From: Bacillota bacterium
GTDB lineage: Bacteria > Bacillota > Clostridia > Oscillospirales > Acutalibacteraceae
DNA length: 64,000 nt
Assembly (NCBI GenBank): GCA_023390175.1
Contig: JAEWDK010000006.1
Coordinates: 310,001 to 374,000, forward strand
Direction of reading: 5' to 3'
This document shows, piece after piece, positions 26,232-34,477 of the stretch. A program made the translations under genes and the position numbers. Each line of letters begins with the position of its first letter. The stretch's first letter is position 1. Under the pieces are notes generated by a model that was given only the letters and a program-made list of their open reading frames with translations, was not told where the DNA came from and did not search any database.

Positions 26232-26285
26232 ACTTAAATTTAAGTTGTATTACTACATTATATATTGTCCAATGTCCGATGTCAA
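26232..26285 (-). promoter_or_regulatory. Consensus sigma-A promoter of ilvD with downstream palindrome
   Basis: On the minus strand TTGACA (26285-26280), 17-bp spacer, TATAAT (26262-26257). A perfect 14-bp palindrome ACTTAAATTTAAGT (26232-26245) sits just after the expected start site and directly before the ribosome site: a good operator candidate. Confidence 0.75.
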
Positions 26286-26435
26286 CGGCCAAAATTATAC
26301 CTTATAAAACCCGAAAGACCTATTGTATTTGGGGTTCCAATGGAATATATTATAGGTGGCAATCGGGTTGGACTGAAAATAGCAAACTATAGGGGCGTGC
26401 CTTTGATATTTTTTAAATGAAAAGGGGGCATCTGT

Positions 26436-26636
26436 ATGGTGTTTTATTTCGGAACCAATACGCGTTCTAATTTGGAGCTTGAGTTACAGGCAAGTGAGCA
26501 TTCCTACTTTACATCAAGCGATGTAAAAAAAGCGGAAAAGATGGCAAAAGAAGCTGTCAGAAGGTACCATGAGGAATTGGGAATAAGGGATCGTTCCCTG
26601 TGGGGGCAGATCAAAGCCTTTCTTCACAAAGAATAA
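26436..26636 (+). CDS. Hypothetical 66-residue protein
   Basis: ATG preceded by AAAAGGGGG. Soluble, helical-looking, with charged heptad-like stretches (DVKKAEKMAKEAVRRYHEEL) and a C-terminal WGQIKAFLHKE. No family recognised. It has its own intergenic leader and a terminator, so it is probably expressed alone. Confidence 0.6.
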   Translation: MVFYFGTNTRSNLELELQASEHSYFTSSDVKKAEKMAKEAVRRYHEELGIRDRSLWGQIKAFLHKE

Positions 26637-26649
26637 TATGGCGTTATGA

Positions 26650-26682
26650 GCAGGGAGGATTGATAATCCTCCCTTTTTTTAT
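26650..26682 (+). terminator. Terminator shared with the FCD regulator gene
   Basis: GGGAGGATT-GATA-ATCCTCCC followed by TTTTTTTATT. Confidence 0.9.
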
Positions 26683-27365
26683 TCTTCGCTAATTCCAAAC
26701 CCGCGCATTGCGTGAATAATGTGCAGCTTCATTGCGGTTTTTGCGCCCTCGGCGTCCCGCTTTGCTAAAAAATCCATCACCATCCGATGGTCGTTCAGCG
26801 TATCCTTTACTATTTCTTCCTTTGCGTCGGACAGCTGCACGCCTTTATCAATGGCCTGATACAGGATAGGCATCAGCCGATTCATAAATTCATTGTGGGT
26901 AGCCTTCGCAATCGATTTGTGAAATGCCTGCTCCACTTCGGTTCGGTCTTCTTTTTTTAATATCAGGTCTTCCTCCAGCCTGCCATAGTATAAAATGCGT
27001 TCCAGCTCCTTGTCGGTTGCCCGTTTTGCCGCGTAATAAGCGCATTGCGGTTCGAAAATTAAACGCATTTCGTATAAATCTTTCACGTCCATTTGAAATG
27101 CGGACAGTTCTTTTAACCCGAATTCCCCGTTCGAATTTTGGGTGTTCTTTACATAAGTTCCTTTTCCGCGCCTGATTTCCAAAATATTGTGAGCGGTTAA
27201 AATACGGATTGCTTCCCGCAGCGTGGTGCGGCTGACCCGCAATTCGGCCGAAAGTTCATTTTCGTTTGGCAGCTTGTCGCCTGCATTAAATTTTTTATCG
27301 ATAGTAATTTTTGCAAGGATATCATCCGCCACCGTTTCGGCCAGGCTTTTTCCGCCTTTTGTCAT
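26679..27365 (-). CDS. FadR/GntR family (FCD) transcriptional regulator
   Basis: 228 residues from ATG 27365, chosen because GGGGGA lies seven bases upstream. N-terminal winged helix (residues 8-75; KLPNENELSAELRVSRTTLREAI) and an all-helical FCD ligand domain with the metal-site residues (DLYEMRLIFEPQCA, HKSIAKATHNEF, DHRMVMDFLAKRD, HIIHAM). Such proteins sense organic or sugar acids. It is divergent from the hexitol PTS operon, so local control is possible. Confidence 0.9.
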   Translation of the reverse strand: MTKGGKSLAETVADDILAKITIDKKFNAGDKLPNENELSAELRVSRTTLREAIRILTAHNILEIRRGKGTYVKNTQNSNGEFGLKELSAFQMDVKDLYEMRLIFEPQCAYYAAKRATDKELERILYYGRLEEDLILKKEDRTEVEQAFHKSIAKATHNEFMNRLMPILYQAIDKGVQLSDAKEEIVKDTLNDHRMVMDFLAKRDAEGAKTAMKLHIIHAMRGFGISEE

Positions 27366-27396
27366 TTTGCAGTCCCCCATCTAGAAGTTTATTTTC

Positions 27397-27435
27397 ATTA
27401 TAATCTGTTGGACATCATTTTTCAAGCAAGATGTC
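27397..27435 (-). promoter_or_regulatory. Promoter of the FCD regulator with dyad over the -35
   Basis: Minus-strand TTGAAA (27425-27420), 17-bp spacer, TATAAT (27402-27397). The dyad GACATC (27411-27416) / GATGTC (27430-27435) overlaps the -35 and could be an autoregulatory site. Confidence 0.6.
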
Positions 27436-27553
27436 TGATGACTCGGAAAATGGAATGTGCTCTGCATTTTTATGTGATATAAAAATTATGAAATGACATA
27501 AAATGAATTACATGTTAAAATAAATAAAAATATAACATGATGTTATTAAATTA

Positions 27554-27574
27554 TGGCACTATTTTAATGTGCCA
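27554..27574 (+). promoter_or_regulatory. Candidate MtlR operator
   Basis: TGGCAC-9 bp-GTGCCA dyad, 18 bp upstream of the -35 box, where an activator would bind. The right half TGTGCCAA fits the half-site of the Bacillus MtlR operator (TTGnCACA...TGTGnCAA), but the spacing is wider. Confidence 0.45.
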
Positions 27575-27592
27575 AATCTCATTTTGTTTCTC

Positions 27593-27622
27593 TTGAGAAA
27601 GTATACACGGCCGGCTTATAAT
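27593..27622 (+). promoter_or_regulatory. Promoter of the hexitol PTS operon
   Basis: TTGAGA (27593-27598), 18-bp spacer, TATAAT (27617-27622), about 47 bp before the first start codon. Confidence 0.65.
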
Positions 27623-27668
27623 CAAATCAGCGAAAAGCGGAAAAATTAGCTGAAAGGTGGAGTGTAAA

Positions 27669-29045
27669 GTGAGAGAAAAGGTTCAAAGTTTTGGCAGATT
27701 CTTAAGCGGCATGGTTATGCCGAACATCGGCGCTTTTATCGCGTGGGGATTAATTACAGCAATGTTTATCAAAACGGGGTGGACGCCGAATGAAAAACTT
27801 GCAACACTGGTTGACCCGATGCTCAAGTATTTGCTGCCGCTGCTCATCGGGTACACGGGCGGGCGCATGGTAGGCGGGCAAAGGGGGGCAATCGTCGGCG
27901 CCATTGCTTCAATCGGCGTGATTGTCGGAGCGGATATCCCCATGTTCCTCGGCGTTATGATCATGGGGCCTGTCGGCGGTTACATAATCAAGAGGTTTGA
28001 CAAGCTGATAGCCGGAAAAGTAAAAGCCGGTTTTGAAATGCTGGTGGATAATTTTTCCGCCGGAATCATCGGCGGCATTCTCGCAATTATCGCGTTCTTC
28101 CTGATTAATCCGCTGTGCGTAACGTTGACCAACGGGCTTGCGTCCGGCGTAAACTTCTTCGTCAAAGCGGGGCTTTTGCCGCTGGCACAAATCTTTATTG
28201 AGCCCGCGAAGGTGTTGTTCCTGAACAATGCCATCAACCACGGAATTCTTACTCCTTTGGGGGTTGAGCAGGCCGCGCAGAGCGGAAAATCCATATTCTT
28301 TATGCTGGAAGCAAATCCGGGCCCCGGCCTTGGGCTTTTGCTTGCCTACTGTGTTGCGGGAAAAGGGATTGCGAAGACCTCCGCTCCCGGCGCAATTATC
28401 ATCCATTTCCTCGGCGGAATTCATGAAATTTATTTCCCGTATGTGCTTATGAATCCGATCCTGATCCTTGCGGTTATTGCCGGAGGAATCACAGGTTCCT
28501 TTGTGGAAGGAATTATGGGTGCGGGCCTTGTTGCGGCGGCATCCCCGGGCAGCATTATCGCGTTTCTTCTGATGACGCCGAGAGGCGGATTCCTGTCAAC
28601 CATCGTCGGCGTTACCCTGGCCTGTGCGGTCAGCTTTGTGGTGGCGACGGTTCTTTTGAAGGCAACTGCAAAAGAGGAAGACAATCTTGAGGACGCAAAG
28701 GATAAAATGAAAGCAATTAAAACCGGAAAATCAGTCGTTGCCATGCGCAAAGTGAATGTCAGCAAAATTATTTTCGCATGCGACGCTGGAATGGGTTCCA
28801 GCGCGATGGGCGCAACGGTTCTTAGCAAAAAATTCAGGGAAGCCGGGCTGGACGTTCAAGTGCTCCATTGTTCGATTGAAGACATTCCCCAAGATGCCGA
28901 AATTGTGGTCACGCACAGTGAGCTGAAAGACAGGGCGCAGAAAGCGGCGCCAAACGCACGGCTGATTACAATTACAAACTTTATGGCAGCACCGGAGTAC
29001 GATCAGCTGATCAGCGAATTGGGGCAGCTGGCTTCGGCAATATAA
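27669..29045 (+). CDS. mtlA: PTS mannitol-type transporter EIICB (MtlA)
   Basis: 458 residues from GTG 27669 (AGGTGGAG six bases upstream). IIC membrane domain at 1-335 with mannitol-family motifs MPNIGAFIAWGLITA, GYTGGRMVGG, NNAINHGILTPLG and EANPGPGLG. The cytoplasmic IIB domain follows, with the phosphocysteine Cys371 in FACDAGMGSSAMGA. It imports and phosphorylates a hexitol, most likely D-mannitol to mannitol-1-phosphate. EIIA is encoded separately two genes downstream. Confidence 0.94.
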   Translation: MREKVQSFGRFLSGMVMPNIGAFIAWGLITAMFIKTGWTPNEKLATLVDPMLKYLLPLLIGYTGGRMVGGQRGAIVGAIASIGVIVGADIPMFLGVMIMGPVGGYIIKRFDKLIAGKVKAGFEMLVDNFSAGIIGGILAIIAFFLINPLCVTLTNGLASGVNFFVKAGLLPLAQIFIEPAKVLFLNNAINHGILTPLGVEQAAQSGKSIFFMLEANPGPGLGLLLAYCVAGKGIAKTSAPGAIIIHFLGGIHEIYFPYVLMNPILILAVIAGGITGSFVEGIMGAGLVAAASPGSIIAFLLMTPRGGFLSTIVGVTLACAVSFVVATVLLKATAKEEDNLEDAKDKMKAIKTGKSVVAMRKVNVSKIIFACDAGMGSSAMGATVLSKKFREAGLDVQVLHCSIEDIPQDAEIVVTHSELKDRAQKAAPNARLITITNFMAAPEYDQLISELGQLASAI

Positions 29046-29127
29046 CAAAGAAAGTTCCGCACAATCCGTAAAACGGTACGCTGCATGCGAAACCTGTGCA
29101 GCGATATCAAGAACAGGAGGGGCTTCG

Positions 29128-31221
29128 ATGACTTTTACACCGCGTTTAAATCATTTGTTCCGTATTTTACTGAACAATACGGAGCCCGTTTCTGTGAATG
29201 ACCTTGCAGTTCAAATGAACACCAGCAAACGCACGGTTTTTCGGGAAATGGAAAACATCGATTCCCTGCTTCGTTTCTACAACCTGCGAATCACCGCCAA
29301 AGCGGGGGTCGGAATCCGGCTTGAAGGCGGGGAAGAAGACAAAAAAAGCCTTTCAAATGCGCTGATGAGTCAGGATAAATCGGAACCGATGGACAAAGAG
29401 GACAGAAGGAAACGTCTGATTGCCGAAATTCTGAAAAACCAAAATGTCAACAAATTATACTACTATTCGAATTTGTTTAAGGTAAGTGAAGGAACAATCA
29501 GCAATGACATGGACGTCATTGCTGATTGGTTCAAAAAAAATGATCTTTCTCTGTCCCGGCGGCAGGGCTATGGAGTTGCCTTAGAAGGCACCGAAGAAGC
29601 TTACCGAAGGGCACTGACCCAGTTTATCTACGAAAATAGCAACAGCGAGCAGCTTTTGAAGCTGTTCGACGACGGGGATAAAGCAGCGGCAGAAAAACAA
29701 AGCGTCGATTCCCTGGTTGACACCCCAACATTGCAACGGATTATCGCCGCCTTAAAAACAATCCAGAGCAGAAAACTGGAAAGAATGACGGAAGGCTCGC
29801 GGATCCGGCTTGTTATTTACCTTTCCGTTGCAGTGGAAAGAATGATAAAACAGAAAAATATCTCTATGGAAACAGAACTGGTTTCAAAGCTGAAAGCGGA
29901 TGAAGACTATGCTCTCGCCGACCTGATCGGGAACACGCTGGATCAATGGCTTCCTTTTAAAATGCCCGATGCGGAAAGGGCATATCTCTGTATCCATATT
30001 AAGAGTGCAAAACAAAAATATATTGATAAAGATCGGGACGATGATTTTTACATAGACCACTATAAGCTGATGCATTTGATTTACAGGATGATGGAACGTT
30101 TCAGTCCGGAAATTGTCAGCGAACTGAAAACAGACGAAATTTTGCTCGGCGGATTGATTGCGCATTTGGAACCCACGCTGATTCGCCTGAAACACAATAT
30201 GGAAATCCAAAACAACATGCTGGAGCAAATACGGAATCTGTATCCGGAAATTTTTGAGCAGAGCAGGAACGCCGCGCAGGCAATCACGGAGTTTTACGGC
30301 TTTGCCGTGCCGGAAACGGAAATCGGGTATTTGGCCACCCATTTCGGCGCTGCCGTCATTCGGCTGAAAGAAAAAAAGATACACCGCAAAGTGGTAAGCA
30401 TCGGCGTTGTCTGTGCCAGCGGAATCGGCGTTTCCTACCTTATGACCTCACGGATTAAGAACAGATTTAAAGAGGATGTCCGGGTTAAAAGCTACGCGCA
30501 GGAGGAACTGACAGGAAAGGCCTTGAATGAAATTGAAATTCTGGTTTCTTCCTTTCCGCTGACAAATCTTGCACGGCCTTTTATTCTGGTCAGCCCCCTG
30601 CCCACGGAGGAGGATTTGGAGAAAATCCGCCGTGAAATTAACCAGTGTGCTTATGTGGAAACGGGGCAAATGCCGCTTGAAAACAAAAATGCGGATTTTA
30701 TGGGACGGCTGCACAAAACATGGGGCATGGCGGAAAGCATTCAAGCCGTACTGGCACAGTTTTCCGTTTCCGGAATCGATGAAAATGTAACGTTTGATGA
30801 ACTGGTTCGGCAGGCGAGCTGCCGTTTTGGAAATTGTGAGGAAAACAGAAAAGTAATCTATGACGACATCACGGCAAGGGAAAAAATCAATACACAGGTG
30901 ATCGCCGACTATGGCTTCGCACTGCTCCACGCCAAAACAGACGGCGTTGTTTCCCCCGTGTTTTCTCTGATTCTGCCGAATCAGGCGCCGTTTCGCAGCG
31001 AATACATGAAAGGCGCACAAATGGCGGTGGTCATGCTTGTGCCCAAAGCGACGGGAGGGGCGGAACACAGCCAAATGATGGGGAAGCTCAGCAGTGCGCT
31101 GATTGAAAATGAGGAGTTTTTAAATACCTTAAAATCCGGTGACAGAGACCGGGCATACGCACAGATACAGCAGATTTTGGAGGAATATTTTTTCTACAAA
31201 ATCAAGGAGTTTTGCCCCTGA
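29128..31221 (+). CDS. mtlR: MtlR-type PTS-controlled transcriptional activator
   Basis: 697 residues. N-terminal HTH domains (VNDLAVQMNTSKRTVFREME and a second at about 105-150), two PTS regulation domains (about 190-410), an EIIB-like domain with Cys429 (GVVCASGIGVSY) and an EIIA-like domain (about 550-690) with His601 in ALLHAKTDGV. In Bacillus, HPr phosphorylation of PRD2 activates MtlR, while EIIA/EIIB-dependent phosphorylation represses it. It most likely activates this operon. Confidence 0.92.
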   Translation: MTFTPRLNHLFRILLNNTEPVSVNDLAVQMNTSKRTVFREMENIDSLLRFYNLRITAKAGVGIRLEGGEEDKKSLSNALMSQDKSEPMDKEDRRKRLIAEILKNQNVNKLYYYSNLFKVSEGTISNDMDVIADWFKKNDLSLSRRQGYGVALEGTEEAYRRALTQFIYENSNSEQLLKLFDDGDKAAAEKQSVDSLVDTPTLQRIIAALKTIQSRKLERMTEGSRIRLVIYLSVAVERMIKQKNISMETELVSKLKADEDYALADLIGNTLDQWLPFKMPDAERAYLCIHIKSAKQKYIDKDRDDDFYIDHYKLMHLIYRMMERFSPEIVSELKTDEILLGGLIAHLEPTLIRLKHNMEIQNNMLEQIRNLYPEIFEQSRNAAQAITEFYGFAVPETEIGYLATHFGAAVIRLKEKKIHRKVVSIGVVCASGIGVSYLMTSRIKNRFKEDVRVKSYAQEELTGKALNEIEILVSSFPLTNLARPFILVSPLPTEEDLEKIRREINQCAYVETGQMPLENKNADFMGRLHKTWGMAESIQAVLAQFSVSGIDENVTFDELVRQASCRFGNCEENRKVIYDDITAREKINTQVIADYGFALLHAKTDGVVSPVFSLILPNQAPFRSEYMKGAQMAVVMLVPKATGGAEHSQMMGKLSSALIENEEFLNTLKSGDRDRAYAQIQQILEEYFFYKIKEFCP

Positions 31222-31264
31222 TGTAAAATACTGTTCCCTTACCGGAGGAGGTGATTGTCAGACT

Positions 31265-31729
31265 ATGTTTTTCAAAAAAAATAAAGAAACTGCAAAACCG
31301 GAATTGCTGATGGAACAGAATATCGTGCTGAACTGCTCTGCAAAAAGCAAAGAGGAGGCCATTGTCAACGCCGGGCAAATGCTGTACCACAGCGGTTATG
31401 TTACGCACCGCTATATTGAGGGGATGCTTGCAAGGGAGAAAAAGCTGTCTACCTATATTGGGAACAGTATAGCCATTCCGCACGGGGAAAGTGAGGTGAA
31501 AAGCGAGATTATTTCCTCTGGACTGGTCGTTATGATCTATCCGCAGGGCATTGCGTGGGACGGGGAAACCGTTTATCTTGTGGTTGGTATTGCGGGAGTA
31601 GGGGATGAACATCTTGAAATCCTCAAAAACATTGTTGAAAAGCTGGACACCGCTGAAGCGGTGCGGTCGCTGGTTAAAAGCGGGAACCGCAGTGAAATTC
31701 ACAATCTGTTCAGCGGCTGTAATCATTAA
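31265..31729 (+). CDS. mtlF: PTS mannitol EIIA (MtlF)
   Basis: 154 residues; ATG after the strong GGAGGAGGTGAT. EIIA fructose/mannitol family with phosphohistidine His73 (IAIPHGES) and conserved NAGQMLYHSGYV and EHLEILKNI. It passes phosphate from HPr to the IIB cysteine of MtlA. A short basic extension (MFFKKNKETAKP) precedes the domain. Confidence 0.93.
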   Translation: MFFKKNKETAKPELLMEQNIVLNCSAKSKEEAIVNAGQMLYHSGYVTHRYIEGMLAREKKLSTYIGNSIAIPHGESEVKSEIISSGLVVMIYPQGIAWDGETVYLVVGIAGVGDEHLEILKNIVEKLDTAEAVRSLVKSGNRSEIHNLFSGCNH

Positions 31730-31764
31730 GACTGTTCAAATTTTATATGAAAGAAGGGTGCATT

Positions 31765-33030
31765 ATGAAGACCAAAGCAGTCAGAATGTACGGAGCGGAT
31801 GATTTAAGACTGGAAGAGTTTGAGCTCCCGGAAATAAAAGAGGATGAAATCCTTGTCAAAGTGGTAAGCGACAGCATTTGCATGTCAACCTACAAATTAA
31901 TTAAGCAGGGCAAAAAGCACAAGAGGGTTCCGCAGAATATCGAAACGAACCCTGTTATTATAGGGCACGAATTTGCGGGCGATATTGTTCAGGTCGGTGC
32001 AAAGTGGCAGTCGGAATTCCGTGCGGGGGAAAAATTCGCGCAGCAGCCCGCTCTGAATTACAAGGGCAGCCTTGCTTCCCCCGGGTACTCGTATGAATGG
32101 TTCGGCGGGGACTGTACCTACTGCATTATTCCGCACGAAGTGATGGAACTTGGGTGCCTTTTGCATTATAATGGAGACAGCTATTTCGAAGCCTCCCTCG
32201 GCGAGCCGATGTCCTGCATTATCGGGGGGTATCACTCCAACTACCATACCAGTAAAACCAGTTACAGCCATACGTCCGGCGTAAAGGAAAACGGGGCGGT
32301 ACTGATTATGGGCGGAGCCGGGCCAATGGGGCTGGGCGCGGTGGAATACGCCCTTTGTGCCAAGCCAAAGCCGCGCCTTGTCGTGGTGACGGATGTGAGC
32401 GAGGAGAGGCTTGCACGTGCCCGGAAGGTTGTGCCGGAGTCACGGGCGGCGGAACAGGGCGTTACTTTAAAATACATCAATCCGGAAAAACTGGAAAATC
32501 AGTTTGATGAGCTCAAGGCTTTGACCGAAAATAAGGGCTTCGACGATATTTTTGTAATGGTACCGATTCGTCCCCTGGTGGAGCAGGCCGACAGCCTTTT
32601 GGCTTTTGACGGCTGCCTGAACTTCTTTGCAGGCCCAACCGATAAGAATTTTTCAGCGAGTATCAATATGTACAATACACATTATATCAGTACTCATATT
32701 ATGGGCTCGACCGGTGGGAACACCGATGACTTGGTGGAAGCGCTGGATTTGGCCGCAGCCGGAAAAGTCAACCCCTCCGTAATGGTCACCCATATCGGCG
32801 GAATTGACTGTATTGCGGACACGACGGAGAATCTTCCAAGTATCCCCGGCGGTAAAAAACTGACCTACACACACATCAATCTGCCATTGACGGCAATTGA
32901 AGATTTTAGAACCCTTGGGGAAAAGGATGAACTTTTCCAAAAGCTTGCCGACAGCTGCGACAGCCACAACGGTCAGTGGAACAGCGAGGCAGAGCATATT
33001 TTATTCCGGCATTTCGGCGTAAGCGGCTGA
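31765..33030 (+). CDS. SorE/YggP-like sorbose-1-phosphate reductase-type dehydrogenase
   Basis: 421 residues from ATG 31765 (GAAGGG site). Zinc-type MDR dehydrogenase: catalytic-zinc Cys in SDSICMSTYK, GHEFAGDIVQVG, EPMSCIIGGYHSNYH, and the nucleotide-binding loop MGGAGPMGLG (about 185). The sequence style is that of L-sorbose-1-phosphate reductase (SorE) and E. coli YggP, which sits beside the cryptic mannitol PTS cmtAB. SorE works on the carbon next to the phosphate; on mannitol-1-phosphate that would give fructose-1-phosphate. It takes the place of a mannitol-1-phosphate 5-dehydrogenase, which is absent. Confidence 0.82.
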   Translation: MKTKAVRMYGADDLRLEEFELPEIKEDEILVKVVSDSICMSTYKLIKQGKKHKRVPQNIETNPVIIGHEFAGDIVQVGAKWQSEFRAGEKFAQQPALNYKGSLASPGYSYEWFGGDCTYCIIPHEVMELGCLLHYNGDSYFEASLGEPMSCIIGGYHSNYHTSKTSYSHTSGVKENGAVLIMGGAGPMGLGAVEYALCAKPKPRLVVVTDVSEERLARARKVVPESRAAEQGVTLKYINPEKLENQFDELKALTENKGFDDIFVMVPIRPLVEQADSLLAFDGCLNFFAGPTDKNFSASINMYNTHYISTHIMGSTGGNTDDLVEALDLAAAGKVNPSVMVTHIGGIDCIADTTENLPSIPGGKKLTYTHINLPLTAIEDFRTLGEKDELFQKLADSCDSHNGQWNSEAEHILFRHFGVSG

Positions 33031-33068
33031 ATCAAGCCAAAAAGAAAAGGAAATCGGAGGGAACTGGA

Positions 33069-33977
33069 TTGATTTATACGGTAACATTTAATCCCGCGCT
33101 GGATTTCATCACACAGGTGAACGGGTTTAAGGCAGGGGAAATCAACCGAAGCAGCGGTGAAAAAATCCTCAGCGGGGGAAAAGGGATCAATGTTTCCATT
33201 GTCTTGAAAAACCTCGGAGTAGAAAGCACGGCGCTCGGTTTTGTTGCAGGCTTCACCGGGGAAGAAATTGAACGCGGAGTAAGAAATCTTGGCTGCCGTA
33301 CCGAATTTATCCGTTTGGAACAGGGGCTCTCGCGGATTAACGTAAAAATACGTTCCGACCGCGAAACCGCAATCAATTCCGGCGGGCCGGATATCCCGCA
33401 GGAAAAGCTGGAACAGCTCTTTTCCCAGCTGGCCCGGTTGAACGGGGATGATATTTTAGTGCTGGCCGGGAGCATTCCTTCCTCTCTTTCGGAAAATACG
33501 TATGAAGCAATTATGGGACGCATGCAATGCAAAAATATCCGCATTGTGGTGGATGCCACGGGTAAGCTGCTTTTAAATGTGCTGAAATACCGCCCGTTCC
33601 TGATTAAACCCAATCGTGAGGAATTGGAAGAAGTCTGCGGGGAACCGCTCAGCGGGCAGCAGGATGTTGTGCGCGGCGCCAAACAGCTGCAGAAGTTGGG
33701 TGCGCGCAACGTGCTGGTGTCCATGGGGGGCGACGGGGCAGCTCTTCTTACGGAAACGGGGCAGATTCTTCAAAGCGCCGCACCGCGGGGCAGAGTAATT
33801 AACACAGTGGGCGCGGGGGACTCCATGGTGGCCGGGTTCCTTGCGGGTTACCTTCCGGATTCCAGCTTCAGCGATGCGTTCAGCATGGGTATTGCGGCCG
33901 GAAGCGCCAGCGCCTTTTCTGAAAATTTAGCGACAAAAGAAGAAATTTTTACACTTTTGGAAAAGAATAAGGGGTGA
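33069..33977 (+). CDS. fruK: PfkB-family 1-phosphofructokinase
   Basis: 302 residues from TTG 33069, with GGAGGG seven bases upstream and the canonical N-terminus MIYTVTFNPALDFI. PfkB motifs: GGKGINVSIVLKNLG, the central NREELEEVCG and the C-terminal GAGDSMVAGF with catalytic Asp. It phosphorylates fructose-1-phosphate (or tagatose-6-phosphate) to the bisphosphate. Its place in a hexitol operon suggests that a ketose-1-phosphate is the pathway intermediate. Confidence 0.88.
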   Translation: MIYTVTFNPALDFITQVNGFKAGEINRSSGEKILSGGKGINVSIVLKNLGVESTALGFVAGFTGEEIERGVRNLGCRTEFIRLEQGLSRINVKIRSDRETAINSGGPDIPQEKLEQLFSQLARLNGDDILVLAGSIPSSLSENTYEAIMGRMQCKNIRIVVDATGKLLLNVLKYRPFLIKPNREELEEVCGEPLSGQQDVVRGAKQLQKLGARNVLVSMGGDGAALLTETGQILQSAAPRGRVINTVGAGDSMVAGFLAGYLPDSSFSDAFSMGIAAGSASAFSENLATKEEIFTLLEKNKG

Positions 33978-33982
33978 AACAG

Positions 33983-34240
33983 TTGAAAGAGTTTCAATAT
34001 ATTATTCAGGACAATGAGGGAATTCACGCCCGTCCGGCAGGACTTTTAGTAAAAGAAGCTCAAAAATATACTGCGAGTATTAAAATTCAAAAGGAAACCA
34101 AACAGGCGGATGCCAAACGGCTTTTCGCCATTATGGGCCTTGCCGCGAAAAAAGGGGAGGAAATAACCGTTCTGATTGACGGCCCGGATGAAGCGGAATG
34201 TGCGCAGGCGTTGCAGAGCTTTTTTAAGGATAACTTGTAA
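33983..34240 (+). CDS. HPr-like phosphocarrier with His15 but Arg46
   Basis: 85 residues from TTG 33983, eight bases after AGGGG, which puts the phosphorylated histidine exactly at position 15 (GIHARPAG). An overlapping GTG at 33974 is possible. At position 46, where normal Firmicutes HPr has the HPr-kinase target Ser in AKSxxG, this one has Arg (AKRLFAIMG). It should carry phosphate from EI to EIIA but cannot take part in Ser46-P/CcpA catabolite repression. Last gene of the hexitol operon, so probably a dedicated phosphocarrier. Confidence 0.9.
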   Translation: MKEFQYIIQDNEGIHARPAGLLVKEAQKYTASIKIQKETKQADAKRLFAIMGLAAKKGEEITVLIDGPDEAECAQALQSFFKDNL

Positions 34241-34300
34241 AATTGCCGTTCTGATTTTGTCAGCGGCACATCTTTTAATTGAATTTTCCAAAGGAAAGAA

Positions 34301-34340
34301 TACCCCCAACCGCAGAAAGCTGAAGCTGCGGTTGGGGGTA
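34301..34340 (+). terminator. Hairpin ending the hexitol operon
   Basis: TACCCCCAACCGCAG...CTGCGGTTGGGGGTA: a strong 15-bp stem, with little T-tract after it. Confidence 0.7.
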
Positions 34341-34477
34341 TTGCAGTGTGGGCAGGTCAATCACGACTTCCGGTTTTCTGCTGTAATCCCGAAAAAGTGA
34401 CAAAGAATGAAAAGATTCTTGAAAATCTGCATTTATAATGATAAAATAAGGGCTTACGAATAGAAAGCGGGTTAATA

